Origin: Schlesneria paludicola DSM 18645
Lineage (GTDB): Bacteria > Planctomycetota > Planctomycetia > Planctomycetales > Planctomycetaceae
Reading direction: 5' to 3'
Length of the DNA stretch: 64,000 bases
Assembly: GCF_000255655.1 (NCBI RefSeq)
Contig: NZ_JH636437.1
Location: 285,352 to 349,351 of the forward strand
The position numbers and the translations under genes are program-made. The notes beneath the pieces were generated by a model, which was not told the origin of the DNA, searched no databases, and worked only from the letters and a program-made list of their open reading frames with translations. This document shows positions 47,382 through 56,682 of this stretch, piece after piece; within the stretch, counting starts at the first letter, position 1, and each line of letters opens with the position of its first letter.

Positions 47382-49190
47382 TTACCAGGCCCGGGGGACC
47401 TCCACCGGTTGTCGCAGCTCTTTTCCTCCTTTGTCGCGAGCCCATCCAAGGCCGCCTTGGTTGGCCATCAGTTCCCACTGATGACGCTCGCAATAGCGGC
47501 GCAGTTCCGCTTCGTCGGGAAATCGGGCCAACAACGTGGATTCGCGGCGGTCGAGCACAAGAACGGCGGGGACCGCTGCAAACTGGGTGGAATAAAAATC
47601 ACGAGTCCCCAGATCGTAGGACACGTACGAGATCACGGGCTCAGGCGGAAGTTCGATCGCGCGGAGCGCCTCGGCATTCACCGGTGGCAGCTTGCCGAGA
47701 TTCCAGTGTCCTTGAAGTGCGACGTAAAGCGTTCCAACCGAGACTGCGATCAGATAGACCGCGGCACTGCGTGGAACAAACGCATTCTCTTGGACCACGA
47801 CCTGTTGAGATTTCCGTCGAATCACCGGAGGTGGGTTCGTGTCGAACGCCATGAGGCACAAGGCGGCTGGTATGACATGCGCCAGAATTCGGCTGAGCGA
47901 ATTGGAGATGTGCCACCAGGGCAGATAAGGAGTGATCAGGTAGACGCCGTAATACATCGCGAGTTGGAAGCCGATTGCAACCAGCAACGGTGCCGCAGGA
48001 CCCGGGCGGCGGAATCGAGTGATCAAGAGGTAGAAACTCCACCACAGCGCGATGCCCCAATCTCGATAGTCCCACAATAGGCCATAAAGATTGGACCAGA
48101 TCGGCCAGTGGTAAAGGAAAAACTCAGTCTGATCGAGACGGACGATCAGCGGGCCGGGGCTGATCAGGATGCCTGGCTGAACAATGTTGCCAATCTCAAA
48201 ACATCGTGTCGGATTGATCAGATCGCTCGGGGGGGCCAGCATGACTTTGAACGCGATGCACAAACTCAGAGGAATTGCCGCACCGGTGATTGTGTTCAAT
48301 GCCAATCTGCGACGAAAGGGGAGCCGCGACAACAGGCTGACGCTGACGATGACCGCCATGAATGCGACGAACCACACCGCGCCCTCGTTCTTGATCAAGC
48401 CGCACCATGCCGCCAGAAATCCGCTCATAGAAGACGCGTGTTTGTCTTCCTTGGCCACCGCGTAGGCGTAATAGGCACAGCTACCCAGAATCGCGTAGCT
48501 CAGGGCAAAGTCGGCTAGAAGGGTGACCGCCAGTTTCCACAGAATCGGCATTGCCAACACGACGGCCGTCGAAAGGCCGAGCCGAAGACGCTCTGTTGAA
48601 ATCGCCTGGAACCCAAATACCAGCGAGACGAACGCCAGGCAGATCGGGTCAAACAAGGCGATGACGGCGAGCGATGAGATCTGACCATCAACGCGCCACA
48701 AGGCGTGCAGTGCCCAGCTCAGCATCGGTGGATAATCGGGATGCAACAATGCGAGGTCATTCGAGAAGGTATTGTTCCACTGGCTGCCGCCAAGCGAGAA
48801 AAATCGCGCCCGCATGATCCAGGTAAACAGGGTGTCCCAGCCGCCCCAGGGATCGGTCGAATGCGCGTAGGCGGCGAGTGCGATGAAACAGACTCCCGCA
48901 ACTACCAAGGCGGCGCATGACAGCCAGTTGAATGCGGACACCGACGGTTTGGCGGTCACGCTCGTGGTCTTGGCGGATTTCACGATGCTTGCCACGACGA
49001 CCAGGCCGAGTGTCAGCCACGGTGGCAGGCCCAGCAGCGTATCCAGAAGTCCGGCGCTTGCGCAGATCGAGATCCACACAGCGGGCAATCCACCAATTGC
49101 GAGAAGTCGTGTGGACCAGGCCGAGGATCGCTTCATCAGCAGCAGGCATCCCGCCGCGTAAAAAATGAGCGTCAGCGCACAAGAAAACAT
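47382..49190 (-). CDS. Multi-pass membrane protein, GT-C glycosyltransferase-like
   Basis: A protein of about 602 aa with roughly ten or more hydrophobic helices and a soluble C-terminal part. The first large loop carries DPWGGWDTLFTWIMRARFFS and LHPDYPPMLSW, which resembles the catalytic-loop pattern of GT-C enzymes (PMT/ArnT-like) that move sugars from polyprenyl-phosphate carriers in the periplasm. A later KNEGAVWF motif also fits. The C-terminal PVISYVSYDLGTRDFYSTQF region looks like a periplasmic domain. The ATG at 49190 has GGAAG upstream; a TTG at 49196 is also possible. The acceptor is unknown. Confidence 0.75.
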   Translation of the reverse strand: MFSCALTLIFYAAGCLLLMKRSSAWSTRLLAIGGLPAVWISICASAGLLDTLLGLPPWLTLGLVVVASIVKSAKTTSVTAKPSVSAFNWLSCAALVVAGVCFIALAAYAHSTDPWGGWDTLFTWIMRARFFSLGGSQWNNTFSNDLALLHPDYPPMLSWALHALWRVDGQISSLAVIALFDPICLAFVSLVFGFQAISTERLRLGLSTAVVLAMPILWKLAVTLLADFALSYAILGSCAYYAYAVAKEDKHASSMSGFLAAWCGLIKNEGAVWFVAFMAVIVSVSLLSRLPFRRRLALNTITGAAIPLSLCIAFKVMLAPPSDLINPTRCFEIGNIVQPGILISPGPLIVRLDQTEFFLYHWPIWSNLYGLLWDYRDWGIALWWSFYLLITRFRRPGPAAPLLVAIGFQLAMYYGVYLITPYLPWWHISNSLSRILAHVIPAALCLMAFDTNPPPVIRRKSQQVVVQENAFVPRSAAVYLIAVSVGTLYVALQGHWNLGKLPPVNAEALRAIELPPEPVISYVSYDLGTRDFYSTQFAAVPAVLVLDRRESTLLARFPDEAELRRYCERHQWELMANQGGLGWARDKGGKELRQPVEVPRAW

Positions 49191-49317
49191 TCCCAACTTC
49201 CCATCCCAGTTATCAGGCGCGTCTCGTCTTCGATCGCGAAGGCGATGTCAATCACGAGACACGAACGTACAACCGTGACGCGTCGAATTTCAACGGCCAG
49301 CACGTCGGCGAGTGACA

Positions 49318-50733
49318 TCAGATCGCTTGTGTCGGCTTTCGGCCAAGCCATTGGCTGATCGCGAACAGCGGTAGTCCCGCCAGGAAGGGGACCGCAATCA
49401 GAGGTAGGAGTGGTGCTGCATAGTTGACTGACGAGTACAGTCCGAACGCGCACGTCGCGCAGAACAGGATCGGGCACAGCGGAAACCATGGCGCCGAAAA
49501 GGGCCGCAGCCGATTATGGTCTTTCACGCGCAGGACGAAGTAGGCGATCCCGGTGCTCAAGAAGAACAGCCAGAAGATCGGTGCCGAGGCGGCGTACAGG
49601 GTTTCGAACCCACTGTTGAAGTAACGATCCCAGGGAACGGCGGGGATCGAGCCGCGGCGAAAGAGTTCATCGATGAGGCGGCGACCCGCCTCGGTACCGA
49701 TTCCAGCGATCATCAGGACCGTGACGGCACCTTGCACAAACAGGGACCAGACAGGAGTGTGCGTGCGTGGTGACCAGTACCCCAGTCGCGCGAACAGCGC
49801 ATGGTCGGCCCCCACGGTCGCATGCACACGGGAAACCGCCAGGATCAAACCATTTAATCCGCCGAGTGCCGAAATCATGACCAGAAGGCTCATGATGCGA
49901 CCAGCATTTCCACCGAACGTGGCCGACAAGGCGTCTGCCGCTGGACGGGATGAATTGCGAAGCCCTTCGAAACCCAATGCTCGCAGATAGGCGAAGTTGA
50001 TGAGCAGATAGACGATCGAAATCAGCCCCATTCCGAGCAGCAACGCGCGGGGAATGTTCCGGCTGCGATTTTTGACTTCGGCCGTCACAAAGGCTGCATC
50101 GTTCCAGCCGCCATACGCGTAGAGAACGAGAATCATTGCGAGTGGCCAACCTGGTCCATTGACGGGGGTCTTGACCGCGAAGCCCGCTTCCGCGCGGCTT
50201 GATAATCCCGCGATGATTGTCAGGACCAGCCCCAGTAATTTGGCGACAACCAGCGCTTTCTGGACATGTCGGCCCGCATGAAGGCCAATCATGTTGAGCG
50301 CCGTCAACCCGATCACCGCTGCGAGCGCGAACCAGACCACCGTATCCGGTTTGGCATTGAAAACCTCGGCCGCATATTCCGCGAACACATACGACAAGGC
50401 GCCGATGCTTCCGGTCTGAATAATCGCGAGCTGCGACCAGCCAAACAGAAAGCCCGCCCAGGAACCGTAGGCACGTGACAAGTAATTGTACTCACCGCCC
50501 GAGCGTGGATAGGTCGTGGCCAGTTCCGCATAGCAGAGCGCTCCGACGAACGACAGAAATCCGCACAGAACCCACAGGCCGAGTCCCGCCCAGGGATTGG
50601 GAACATTGCTGAAAATCAGCCCGGGCGTTTTGTAGATCGTGCTGCCGATCACGATCCCGATGATCAAGCTAACCGCGTCCCAAAGCGACAAAGGGCCGGA
50701 TTCTTCTTCGTCTGTCGCGAGTTTCTCAGACAA
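49318..50733 (-). CDS. APC-family amino acid permease
   Basis: A 12-helix membrane transporter of about 471 aa. The first helix has the substrate-binding glycine motif IGIVIGSTIYKTPG, followed by GALCYAELATTYPRSGGEYN, the consensus of the amino acid/polyamine/organocation superfamily. Helix 6 (LYAYGGWNDAAFVTAEVKN) also matches the LAT-like group. The start is best placed at the TTG at 50733, because AAAGGA lies 6 bases upstream; an in-frame TTG at 50757 lacks such support. Expected function is exchange or uptake of neutral amino acids in the inner membrane. No catabolic genes are adjacent. Confidence 0.92.
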   Translation of the reverse strand: MSEKLATDEEESGPLSLWDAVSLIIGIVIGSTIYKTPGLIFSNVPNPWAGLGLWVLCGFLSFVGALCYAELATTYPRSGGEYNYLSRAYGSWAGFLFGWSQLAIIQTGSIGALSYVFAEYAAEVFNAKPDTVVWFALAAVIGLTALNMIGLHAGRHVQKALVVAKLLGLVLTIIAGLSSRAEAGFAVKTPVNGPGWPLAMILVLYAYGGWNDAAFVTAEVKNRSRNIPRALLLGMGLISIVYLLINFAYLRALGFEGLRNSSRPAADALSATFGGNAGRIMSLLVMISALGGLNGLILAVSRVHATVGADHALFARLGYWSPRTHTPVWSLFVQGAVTVLMIAGIGTEAGRRLIDELFRRGSIPAVPWDRYFNSGFETLYAASAPIFWLFFLSTGIAYFVLRVKDHNRLRPFSAPWFPLCPILFCATCAFGLYSSVNYAAPLLPLIAVPFLAGLPLFAISQWLGRKPTQAI

Positions 50734-50870
50734 CGTACATCCTTTGGCAAGCGACAAGCGGCATCGACCTTTTCAGATGGTGTGAACTCACGGAGCCTGG
50801 CGCCGTTCAGATTGGCAAAACTCCCGACCTCGTGACGGTCAAAATACCTTGGCGCTTCCGTTCAACAGGT

Positions 50871-50971
50871 GGTTACCGGCCTGTTGGAAAAACGGGACGG
50901 GCTCCGTACCGATTCGAAAATGCCATGACATCGTGAACGCGAGGCGTTTGTCCCTCTTTTTTCAATAGACT
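50871..50971. repeat. Palindromic repeat family B, reverse-oriented long copy
   Basis: The reverse complement carries GATGTCATGGCATTTT and CGGAGCCCGTCCCGTT, the same core and right end as the copy at 20793-20909. The ends are GGCCTGTTGGAAAAA and TTTTTTCAATAG. It lies between the permease start and the methyltransferase stop. Confidence 0.8.
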
Positions 50972-50972
50972 T

Positions 50973-52733
50973 TTAAACGGCACTCAGTTCCAGTCCCAGC
51001 GAATTGAATTTCGGTGATTCTTGTTTGACCAGTTGATACTGGTAGGCGACCAGCCAGGTCCCCAACGTACTACCGGTGGCCGTGGTGTCGACGTCGTCAA
51101 ACTTCTTGTAGGGGACGGCGCTGACTCGCAGTTTCGGCCCATGTTCCGTCCAGCCGGCTGATGTAGAGGCGGCTCCAAATTGTTTGCCGAGTTGCTTGCC
51201 CAGGTCGAACGTCTCCCCGGCGTAAAGCGGTTGATGATTTGCCGCATAGACCATGTAGAGCCCGGGTTCCCCCTGCAAGGCGGTCAGCTTGGCGTGATCG
51301 GTACTCGACCAGCTTTTCGGCAGTTTGATCTGCGCCAGTCGACTGGAACGCGTGCTGGCGGTGTTCTGGACTTTACGCAGCTTGAGCGCCGCCCAGCGAT
51401 ATTCGAGCGACGTGTGGCCAGGGGCGAACTTGGCGGCGATTTCGTCAAATTGCTTGGCCAGGGCAGGGTCGCACAGAATGTCGTCGATCGTGGCCTGCGT
51501 TTGGTCGTGAATCTGTCGCCAGGCAATCTCACTGGCGAACAGATATTCGTCCGTGTCTTCCCAGCGGAATTCGGTTCGATGCAACGTGGGAACAGATTGC
51601 AGCTTGCCCGCTTTTCGCAGCCGAAACAAGGTTCGATTGAGGTCCGCGGGACGATCTTTCAGCCCCTGTTTTGCACAGGCCTTCAGGAATGCCGCATCCA
51701 ATTTGGGATCGGCAACCACTCGGTCAGCGGAATAGCCGCCGGAACTTTGCTTGAACGCTTCGATGATCGGTGCGGCGATCGGTTTCTGTTCGACGGCTAC
51801 TGGCAGGGGATCAAATAGCAGCCCTTTGGGGATGGCAGGCGCTGCGGACGCCATCGCCTTCTTCGCTTTGCCTTTCGCGCCCGGTGCCGTCGGCGTGGCC
51901 GGGGCGCTCACGCGCGGTTCAGGTGAACCGTCCAGGCGATCTCCGACTTCGCAATTTGCCAATCGTGACAGGCCGCGGGCGATATAGTCTTCGCTGATGT
52001 CGAAGCCGATGAATTGACGACCCAGTTTTTTCGCGACGGTTAACGTCGTCGAGCTGCCGCTGAACGGATCCAGGACCAGGTCCCCCGGGGACGAGCTGAC
52101 TTTGATGATGCGCCCCAGCAGTTGCTCGGGCATCTGACAGCCGTGAAAGCCTTCTCGTTCTTTGAAGGTCCCTGCGACGCGAGGAAAGTACCAGGTGTCT
52201 TCGTCGGGGTTGAATCCGTCCGTTAAATCCTGTGGACGCAAGATCCAGGTGTCATCCGGCATTCGTCCGCCCTTGGCCGCACGGGCGTCGGCATAGACCG
52301 TTTGCCGGGCGGAAGGGACCACAACGTCAACAGCATTGAACTGATAGTTCTTTGGGTCTTTGACAAAGTGGAAAATGTGCACGTGCGACCGGCTGAATTT
52401 CTTGGTGCAATGCACGCCGAAGGTGTAGTACCAGATCACCCAGCTGCGACAATGAAATCCGACTTGCTGACTGAGAATCTTCAGCTCGGCGGCATATTCA
52501 TCGCCGATGGCCAGCCAAAAACCACCCGTCGGCTTCAGGACGCGGTGCACGCCGGTGATCCATTCGCGCGACCAGTCGATGTACGAGTCGGCATCTTTGC
52601 GGTCTTTGTAGACGTCGTACGAATAGCCAATGTTGAAGGGGGGATCGGCAAACGCCAGGTCGACACTGCCCGCATCCAGCGAATTCATCGCCTGAATACA
52701 ATCGAGGTGATGGATCGTGTTGAGTTCCAGCAT
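50973..52733 (-). CDS. DNA methyltransferase fused to a degenerate GIY-YIG domain
   Basis: A 586-aa protein in three parts. Residues 1-260 are a beta-class amino-methyltransferase (N6-adenine or N4-cytosine): motif IV DPPF at 30-33 precedes the AdoMet motif LDPFSGSSTT at 221-230. Residues about 270-480 are a Pro/Ala linker and a helical, possibly winged-helix region. Residues about 488-580 have the GIY-YIG outline: GLYMVY at 491, LYAGET at 503, and PKFN near the end, as in UvrC-type nucleases. The catalytic Arg (ten residues after the second Tyr) is Gln514, and the catalytic Glu is Gln565. The domain is probably a binding module rather than a nuclease. No restriction gene is adjacent. Confidence 0.88.
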   Translation of the reverse strand: MLELNTIHHLDCIQAMNSLDAGSVDLAFADPPFNIGYSYDVYKDRKDADSYIDWSREWITGVHRVLKPTGGFWLAIGDEYAAELKILSQQVGFHCRSWVIWYYTFGVHCTKKFSRSHVHIFHFVKDPKNYQFNAVDVVVPSARQTVYADARAAKGGRMPDDTWILRPQDLTDGFNPDEDTWYFPRVAGTFKEREGFHGCQMPEQLLGRIIKVSSSPGDLVLDPFSGSSTTLTVAKKLGRQFIGFDISEDYIARGLSRLANCEVGDRLDGSPEPRVSAPATPTAPGAKGKAKKAMASAAPAIPKGLLFDPLPVAVEQKPIAAPIIEAFKQSSGGYSADRVVADPKLDAAFLKACAKQGLKDRPADLNRTLFRLRKAGKLQSVPTLHRTEFRWEDTDEYLFASEIAWRQIHDQTQATIDDILCDPALAKQFDEIAAKFAPGHTSLEYRWAALKLRKVQNTASTRSSRLAQIKLPKSWSSTDHAKLTALQGEPGLYMVYAANHQPLYAGETFDLGKQLGKQFGAASTSAGWTEHGPKLRVSAVPYKKFDDVDTTATGSTLGTWLVAYQYQLVKQESPKFNSLGLELSAV

Positions 52734-53040
52734 GTTTCATGCAGCTCCGTGCAGTAAAAAAACCGGAAGGCAAATAGGTCTGGCAATCCGTTTGAATTGA
52801 TCAAATCAATCGGGCAGAAATGTCTGGTTGTGGATGATGGCTGAGGTTCAATTCTGAATCGACACCTTGATGAATTCTCGGTGAACCTGCTGGCGACGCT
52901 CGCGAATCTGACCACCAATGCCACTTCATGGGAAACATCGAATGGCCGGGTTTGGAGAGCTTTGCCGAAACCTTGGGTCGTCCGTCGCTTTGCTCGTCTA
53001 GCTCCCCCATCCGATCCGCACTGTTCGTCGTAACAACGCA
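52734..53040. other. Intergenic region, nothing recognised
   Basis: These 307 bases between the LUD gene stop and the methyltransferase start must hold the promoter of the methyltransferase. No gene, dispersed repeat or strong hairpin was seen. Confidence 0.45.
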
Positions 53041-53631
53041 CTACCCTACGATAAACACGGTCATCGAGCGAGGTCCGTGAGCACCAATCACTAGCGACTG
53101 TTCAATATCCGCAGTCTTCGATGGACCGGCGATAAATCCGCCAAAAGGTGACGCTGTGACGGTGATCCGCTCATACGCCTCGTGCATATTGTTGACCAAT
53201 TGCGATGCAGGCACGACCAGCGCCAGGTGCTGGCACAGAAAATAGATCACGCGATGTCGAACTTTGAGTTCGTTAACCCAGACGGCGGCGTTCTCGGCGA
53301 CCGCGACTTCTCCCGGCAGGATCGCGAAATCGATGTCCGCTAGCTCGTGGGGATCGTTGATTGCTTCCATCGATGTCGTCCCGGTCAGCGCCGCGGGAAC
53401 CAGCGACAACGTCAGTTTGGCCGACGTGAACTGCGGTAACGAATTCAATTCGTGGGTGATGTCCGCTTCGTGCGCGACGCGGATCGCACGGCCGCCGATC
53501 ATTTCCAGGACGCTCGCAAATTGTGCGAACGGGTCGGGATAGGTGATCCAGGGACCATCGAAGCCAGGGAGATCAGACGATTGCGGCAAATGTTGTCGCA
53601 CTGAGGCGAGAATGCGTTCACGAGCAGACAT
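53041..53631 (-). CDS. LUD-domain protein (LutC/YkgG type)
   Basis: A 196-aa LUD-domain protein, like LutC, one of three subunits of the iron-sulfur lactate utilisation complex. The family shape is clear: an N-terminal helix (MSARERILASVRQHL), a central core with EVAVAENAAVWVNE and FLCQHLALVVP, and the terminal GPSKTADIEQSLVIGAHGPR followed by a hydrophobic strand. LutA and LutB genes are not next to it, so either they lie elsewhere or this protein works alone. The ATG at 53631 is chosen because it starts the N-terminal helix; an earlier start adds 11 unlikely residues. Confidence 0.88.
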   Translation of the reverse strand: MSARERILASVRQHLPQSSDLPGFDGPWITYPDPFAQFASVLEMIGGRAIRVAHEADITHELNSLPQFTSAKLTLSLVPAALTGTTSMEAINDPHELADIDFAILPGEVAVAENAAVWVNELKVRHRVIYFLCQHLALVVPASQLVNNMHEAYERITVTASPFGGFIAGPSKTADIEQSLVIGAHGPRSMTVFIVG

Positions 53632-53664
53632 GAAAGACTGAATTCTCCGCGGACCCGAATCCAA

Positions 53665-54098
53665 ACGAGGTCATTGACAACAAGGTTTCAACCGTCGCAA
53701 TAGTGTAAATCGCCTCGTGCCGCATTGCGACCCAGACGCCTCAAACACAGGTTCGGTCGTGACGTTGAAATCCGAGGGGGAAGAAAACTGAACGCAAAGG
53801 CGCCAAGGCGCAAAGAATTGAGGAAGCGGGTGGTGATCTTTGCCTTAACTTTGCGTCCTTGCGCCGTAGCGCCTTTGCGTTCAGTTTCTTCTCAATTCCA
53901 TTCGCAACGTTTCGCGGGGCGTTTTGCTGGCGTTGATGTGAAGTAGCCTGATTTGGCGTTTGAAAATCGTTCACGACGTTGCTCCGTGGGGCGACGATCC
54001 TTTGCGAGTGTCGCTTGATCGGGCTATGCTGGCCGTTAGACGTGGCCCGTTCCTTCGTCGCCGGGCTGCAATCGATCCCCTATGGCAGATCAGACCCC
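53665..54098. other. Intergenic region with palindrome D
   Basis: These 434 bases lie between divergent genes. The main content is the palindrome listed separately; the rest shows nothing recognisable. Confidence 0.5.
53781..53890. repeat. Palindrome D (GCAAAGGCGCCAAGGCGCAAAG type)
   Basis: AAGAAAACTGAACGCAAAGG plus CGCCAAGGCGCAAAG is mirrored by CTTTGCGTCCTTGCGCCGTA plus GCGCCTTTGCGTTCAG, over about 35-40 bp per arm with few mismatches. Only one copy is in this window. Elements with such arms are common in many environmental genomes (from general knowledge). Confidence 0.8.
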
Positions 54099-54347
54099 AT
54101 GGCCGACTACACCAAGTACGATCCTCGCGTCGATTCACTGGTCATTGAGTCGCGGACTCATTGGGACCCGTCGGTCGGCAAGTTGACGGACGAGGACAAG
54201 AAGTTCCTGTCCATGATGGTTCATCGCAGCCCTGCCAAGGCCGCCAAGATCGAGTACAACCGATCGCATACCGGCTTCACCCGTGAAATCACCGTCACCG
54301 CGGATGACATCGCCCGAATCTACGACGAACAGATGCAGGCACACTGA
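54099..54347 (+). CDS. Small hypothetical protein
   Basis: An 82-aa soluble protein beginning MADYTKYDPRVDSLVIESRT and ending ADDIARIYDEQMQAH. It has balanced charge, no signal peptide and no Cys. It looks like a real protein by composition (ordered alternation of charged and hydrophobic residues), but no family is recognised. The ATG at 54099 lacks a good Shine-Dalgarno sequence. The gene is alone between repeats. Confidence 0.6.
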   Translation: MADYTKYDPRVDSLVIESRTHWDPSVGKLTDEDKKFLSMMVHRSPAKAAKIEYNRSHTGFTREITVTADDIARIYDEQMQAH

Positions 54348-54371
54348 CGCCGAGTCCGCTTGATCCCTTGT

Positions 54372-54531
54372 CCTCGTCTCCAAGCTCCTGCATGGTGACG
54401 CCTCACGCCATCTTGTGTTCTGTCGAGGTGGAAAGTGGATCAGGGATCCTCGCACACACGTCTCGATGAGGAGGGCATTCCGGAATCGAGATCACAAGGA
54501 GCGTTAACAAGCGGGAGCTTTGTAACGAGAG
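54372..54531. repeat. REPIN-like palindrome family A, copy 6 (divergent)
   Basis: The left end CCTCGTCTCCAAGCTCCTGC and the right end GCGTTAACAAGCGGGAGCTT followed by TGTAACGAGAGG are recognisable but carry several changes, and the spacer is longer than in other copies. It lies just after the small gene at 54099. Confidence 0.75.
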
Positions 54532-54562
54532 GCTATCCGTCAGCGCCCTCAAATGAAACAAA

Positions 54563-54593
54563 CCGGGCCGTCCTTCGAAAAAGGACGGCCCGG
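54563..54593 (-). terminator. Terminator after the DUF11-type gene
   Basis: A perfect 13-bp stem (CCGGGCCGTCCTT / AAGGACGGCCCGG) with a CGAAA loop. Read on the minus strand it is followed by GTTTGTTTCATTT, so it most likely ends the transcript of the large minus-strand gene that stops at 54634. Confidence 0.75.
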
Positions 54594-54633
54594 CGGCGTT
54601 TTCACTGTGCGAAGTTGACCGATTGATCTCAGA

Positions 54634-56682
54634 TCAATCCGAATAAGCGCGGGTGACTTCTTCAAGGACGATTTCGTCCTGGACTTCCGCACCGGTGAGT
54701 CGCGCTTTCAGGCGATGGCTGCCTTCTTTCTTGACCTTCATCATCACGCGGTACGTGACTTGTGCTCCCGGGGCAATCTGCTCGAGCGGTTTGAAGGACA
54801 ACGTCCGACCTTCGAGGTCTTGTGGAACGGGAGCTTTCGCGGACAGGAATTCCATCCCGGCCGGAAGTTCGCAGACCAGGCTGACGTCGGTCGCGGCTTT
54901 CGATCCATCGTTCTTCACGCGGATCTCGTAACCGGTTTCCGCACCATTCTCCACCGGATCATCCAGATCGACCAGTTCCATCGTCAGAGACGCAATTCCG
55001 TCGACGCGTGTTTCGATGCGAGCATCGGCTTGGACGCCTGATTCGGAAACCACCTGCACCGTGTGAGCGAACTCACCGATCTGCAACGAACGCAGTTCGC
55101 ACGCCACTTGCGTCGATTCACCCGGTTCCAGGTGATCGATGAACCAAGAGATCGTGCTGACCGATGGATCAAACTTCCCGCTGTTGTCGGCCGAGACGAA
55201 TTTGAACCCCGACGCGACCAGTTGTGAGATGTGGATGTTGTTGTTCGCCAGGCTGCCATCGTTGGTGACAGTCAGGACGTACTTTGCATTCCGGCCCTTG
55301 TATCGCAAAGAGGGGCCTTCGACGGCGACTTTGATACTCGGCGCGACAACGTCGAAATCGACGGTGTCGGTGCTGGTGGCATCCGAACTTGACGTGGCCA
55401 CCACGCTGACCGACTGCGGTCCGCCTTTGGCTGCGGTCAAACCCAGGCGATAGCTACGTGTTTCGCCTGGTCCGATCGAACCCACATCGATGACCAGGCG
55501 GTCTTCGCGGGTGGGGTGTTCCAGTCCATCGGACAGCTTCGCTTCGATTTTCACGTCCTGGGCCGTACCCGTTCCCGGGTTCGTCACGGTAATCATTTGC
55601 GAGGCGGGGTCGCCTAGCATGACTTCCTTGGTTGGCGACTTGATCGCGATCTTCAGCATCGGTTCGCAAACCGCAAACGCGGCCGCGCTGACGCCCGTGA
55701 ATCGGACTTGTGCTGTCGCGCCGATTTCACCCCGAACGCTGGGAATCAGCGTGACGGTGATCTTTTTCTCGCTGGCCGGGGCCAGACTTTCAAATGTCCA
55801 GGTCAGGCGATCGGTCGCAGATGCCGGCCGCGGTTCGGCGGCGGTCAGCCGCACATTTGTCGGGAAGACGGCGTCCACGGCCAGTTCGGAAACGGGTGTT
55901 TCGCCCGCATTCTTGACGATCAAATCCACAAGGCACTCTTGGCCCACGTTGAATTCGCCGCGTTTGACCCACTCGACCGTGACTTGAGGTGTCTGTGGTC
56001 CAGCGGCGGCAACGGTGCTGGGGTCGGAGTGAGAATCACCACCCGTCTGGACAATGTCATCGAACGGGCTACGTTCACTGGCGGGTTTCTTGGAATCCGC
56101 TTTGCGAACCGGCTTCTCGGCCGTTTCTTCAAGCCCTTGGATGGGGGGAGCGCTGCGTGGGCGGCCATCACCGCGAATCTGCTGAATCGGGTTTTTCTTG
56201 CCTGCACTGCGGTCATATTTGGCATACGAGATCCGTGCAGAGGGACGGCCGGTTGGAGGTGCGGCTTCTTTGGCGGCGGCGTCCTGCTCAGCTCCTGCCG
56301 AAAGTTCGCTCGTCGCACTGTCATCTTGTGCGACCGGCTTCGATGCGGTTTTGGGAGTCTTCTTGGCCCAGGTCTCGGGGCGATCGACATCAACTTCGTC
56401 GCTCCAGTCGACCACTTTCACTTTCGACGCCGGGCTTGCGTCGGCCGCAGCCGCACGCTTGGCCGAAACGGAAGGGATTCGTTCGTCTTCGGCGAACAAA
56501 TCTTTGTAGTAGTTCTTCGGGGTTCCGCTCGCCGGCTTTTTGGTAGAGCTGCTTCCAGAGACGCGCGTCGTTCCGACGGCGCTTCGGCGAGATGGCAATT
56601 CGGAGGCGGGGTCAGCAGCGTTACCGTTCTGGCAAAGCGCCATCATTCCCGAGATGGCGAGCATCCAAGTCCCGCGTTTCAT
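54634..56682 (-). CDS. Secreted DUF11/CARDB-repeat envelope protein
   Basis: A 682-aa exported protein. Signal peptide MKRGTWMLAISGMMALCQNG with AxA cleavage near NAA; a disordered Pro/Ser/Ala/Lys region to about residue 235; then at least four beta-sandwich repeats of the DUF11/CARDB type. Each repeat begins with a pattern like VTVEWVKRGEFNVGQECLVD, has VTNPGTGTAQDVKIEAKLSD or VKNDGSKAATDVSLVCELPA in the middle and closes with a G-E/A-hydrophobic strand. Such repeats occur in planctomycete surface proteins and are thought to be structural or adhesive; binding partner unknown. The ATG at 56682 has GGAAGGA upstream. It ends at a strong terminator. Confidence 0.88.
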   Translation of the reverse strand: MKRGTWMLAISGMMALCQNGNAADPASELPSRRSAVGTTRVSGSSSTKKPASGTPKNYYKDLFAEDERIPSVSAKRAAAADASPASKVKVVDWSDEVDVDRPETWAKKTPKTASKPVAQDDSATSELSAGAEQDAAAKEAAPPTGRPSARISYAKYDRSAGKKNPIQQIRGDGRPRSAPPIQGLEETAEKPVRKADSKKPASERSPFDDIVQTGGDSHSDPSTVAAAGPQTPQVTVEWVKRGEFNVGQECLVDLIVKNAGETPVSELAVDAVFPTNVRLTAAEPRPASATDRLTWTFESLAPASEKKITVTLIPSVRGEIGATAQVRFTGVSAAAFAVCEPMLKIAIKSPTKEVMLGDPASQMITVTNPGTGTAQDVKIEAKLSDGLEHPTREDRLVIDVGSIGPGETRSYRLGLTAAKGGPQSVSVVATSSSDATSTDTVDFDVVAPSIKVAVEGPSLRYKGRNAKYVLTVTNDGSLANNNIHISQLVASGFKFVSADNSGKFDPSVSTISWFIDHLEPGESTQVACELRSLQIGEFAHTVQVVSESGVQADARIETRVDGIASLTMELVDLDDPVENGAETGYEIRVKNDGSKAATDVSLVCELPAGMEFLSAKAPVPQDLEGRTLSFKPLEQIAPGAQVTYRVMMKVKKEGSHRLKARLTGAEVQDEIVLEEVTRAYSD

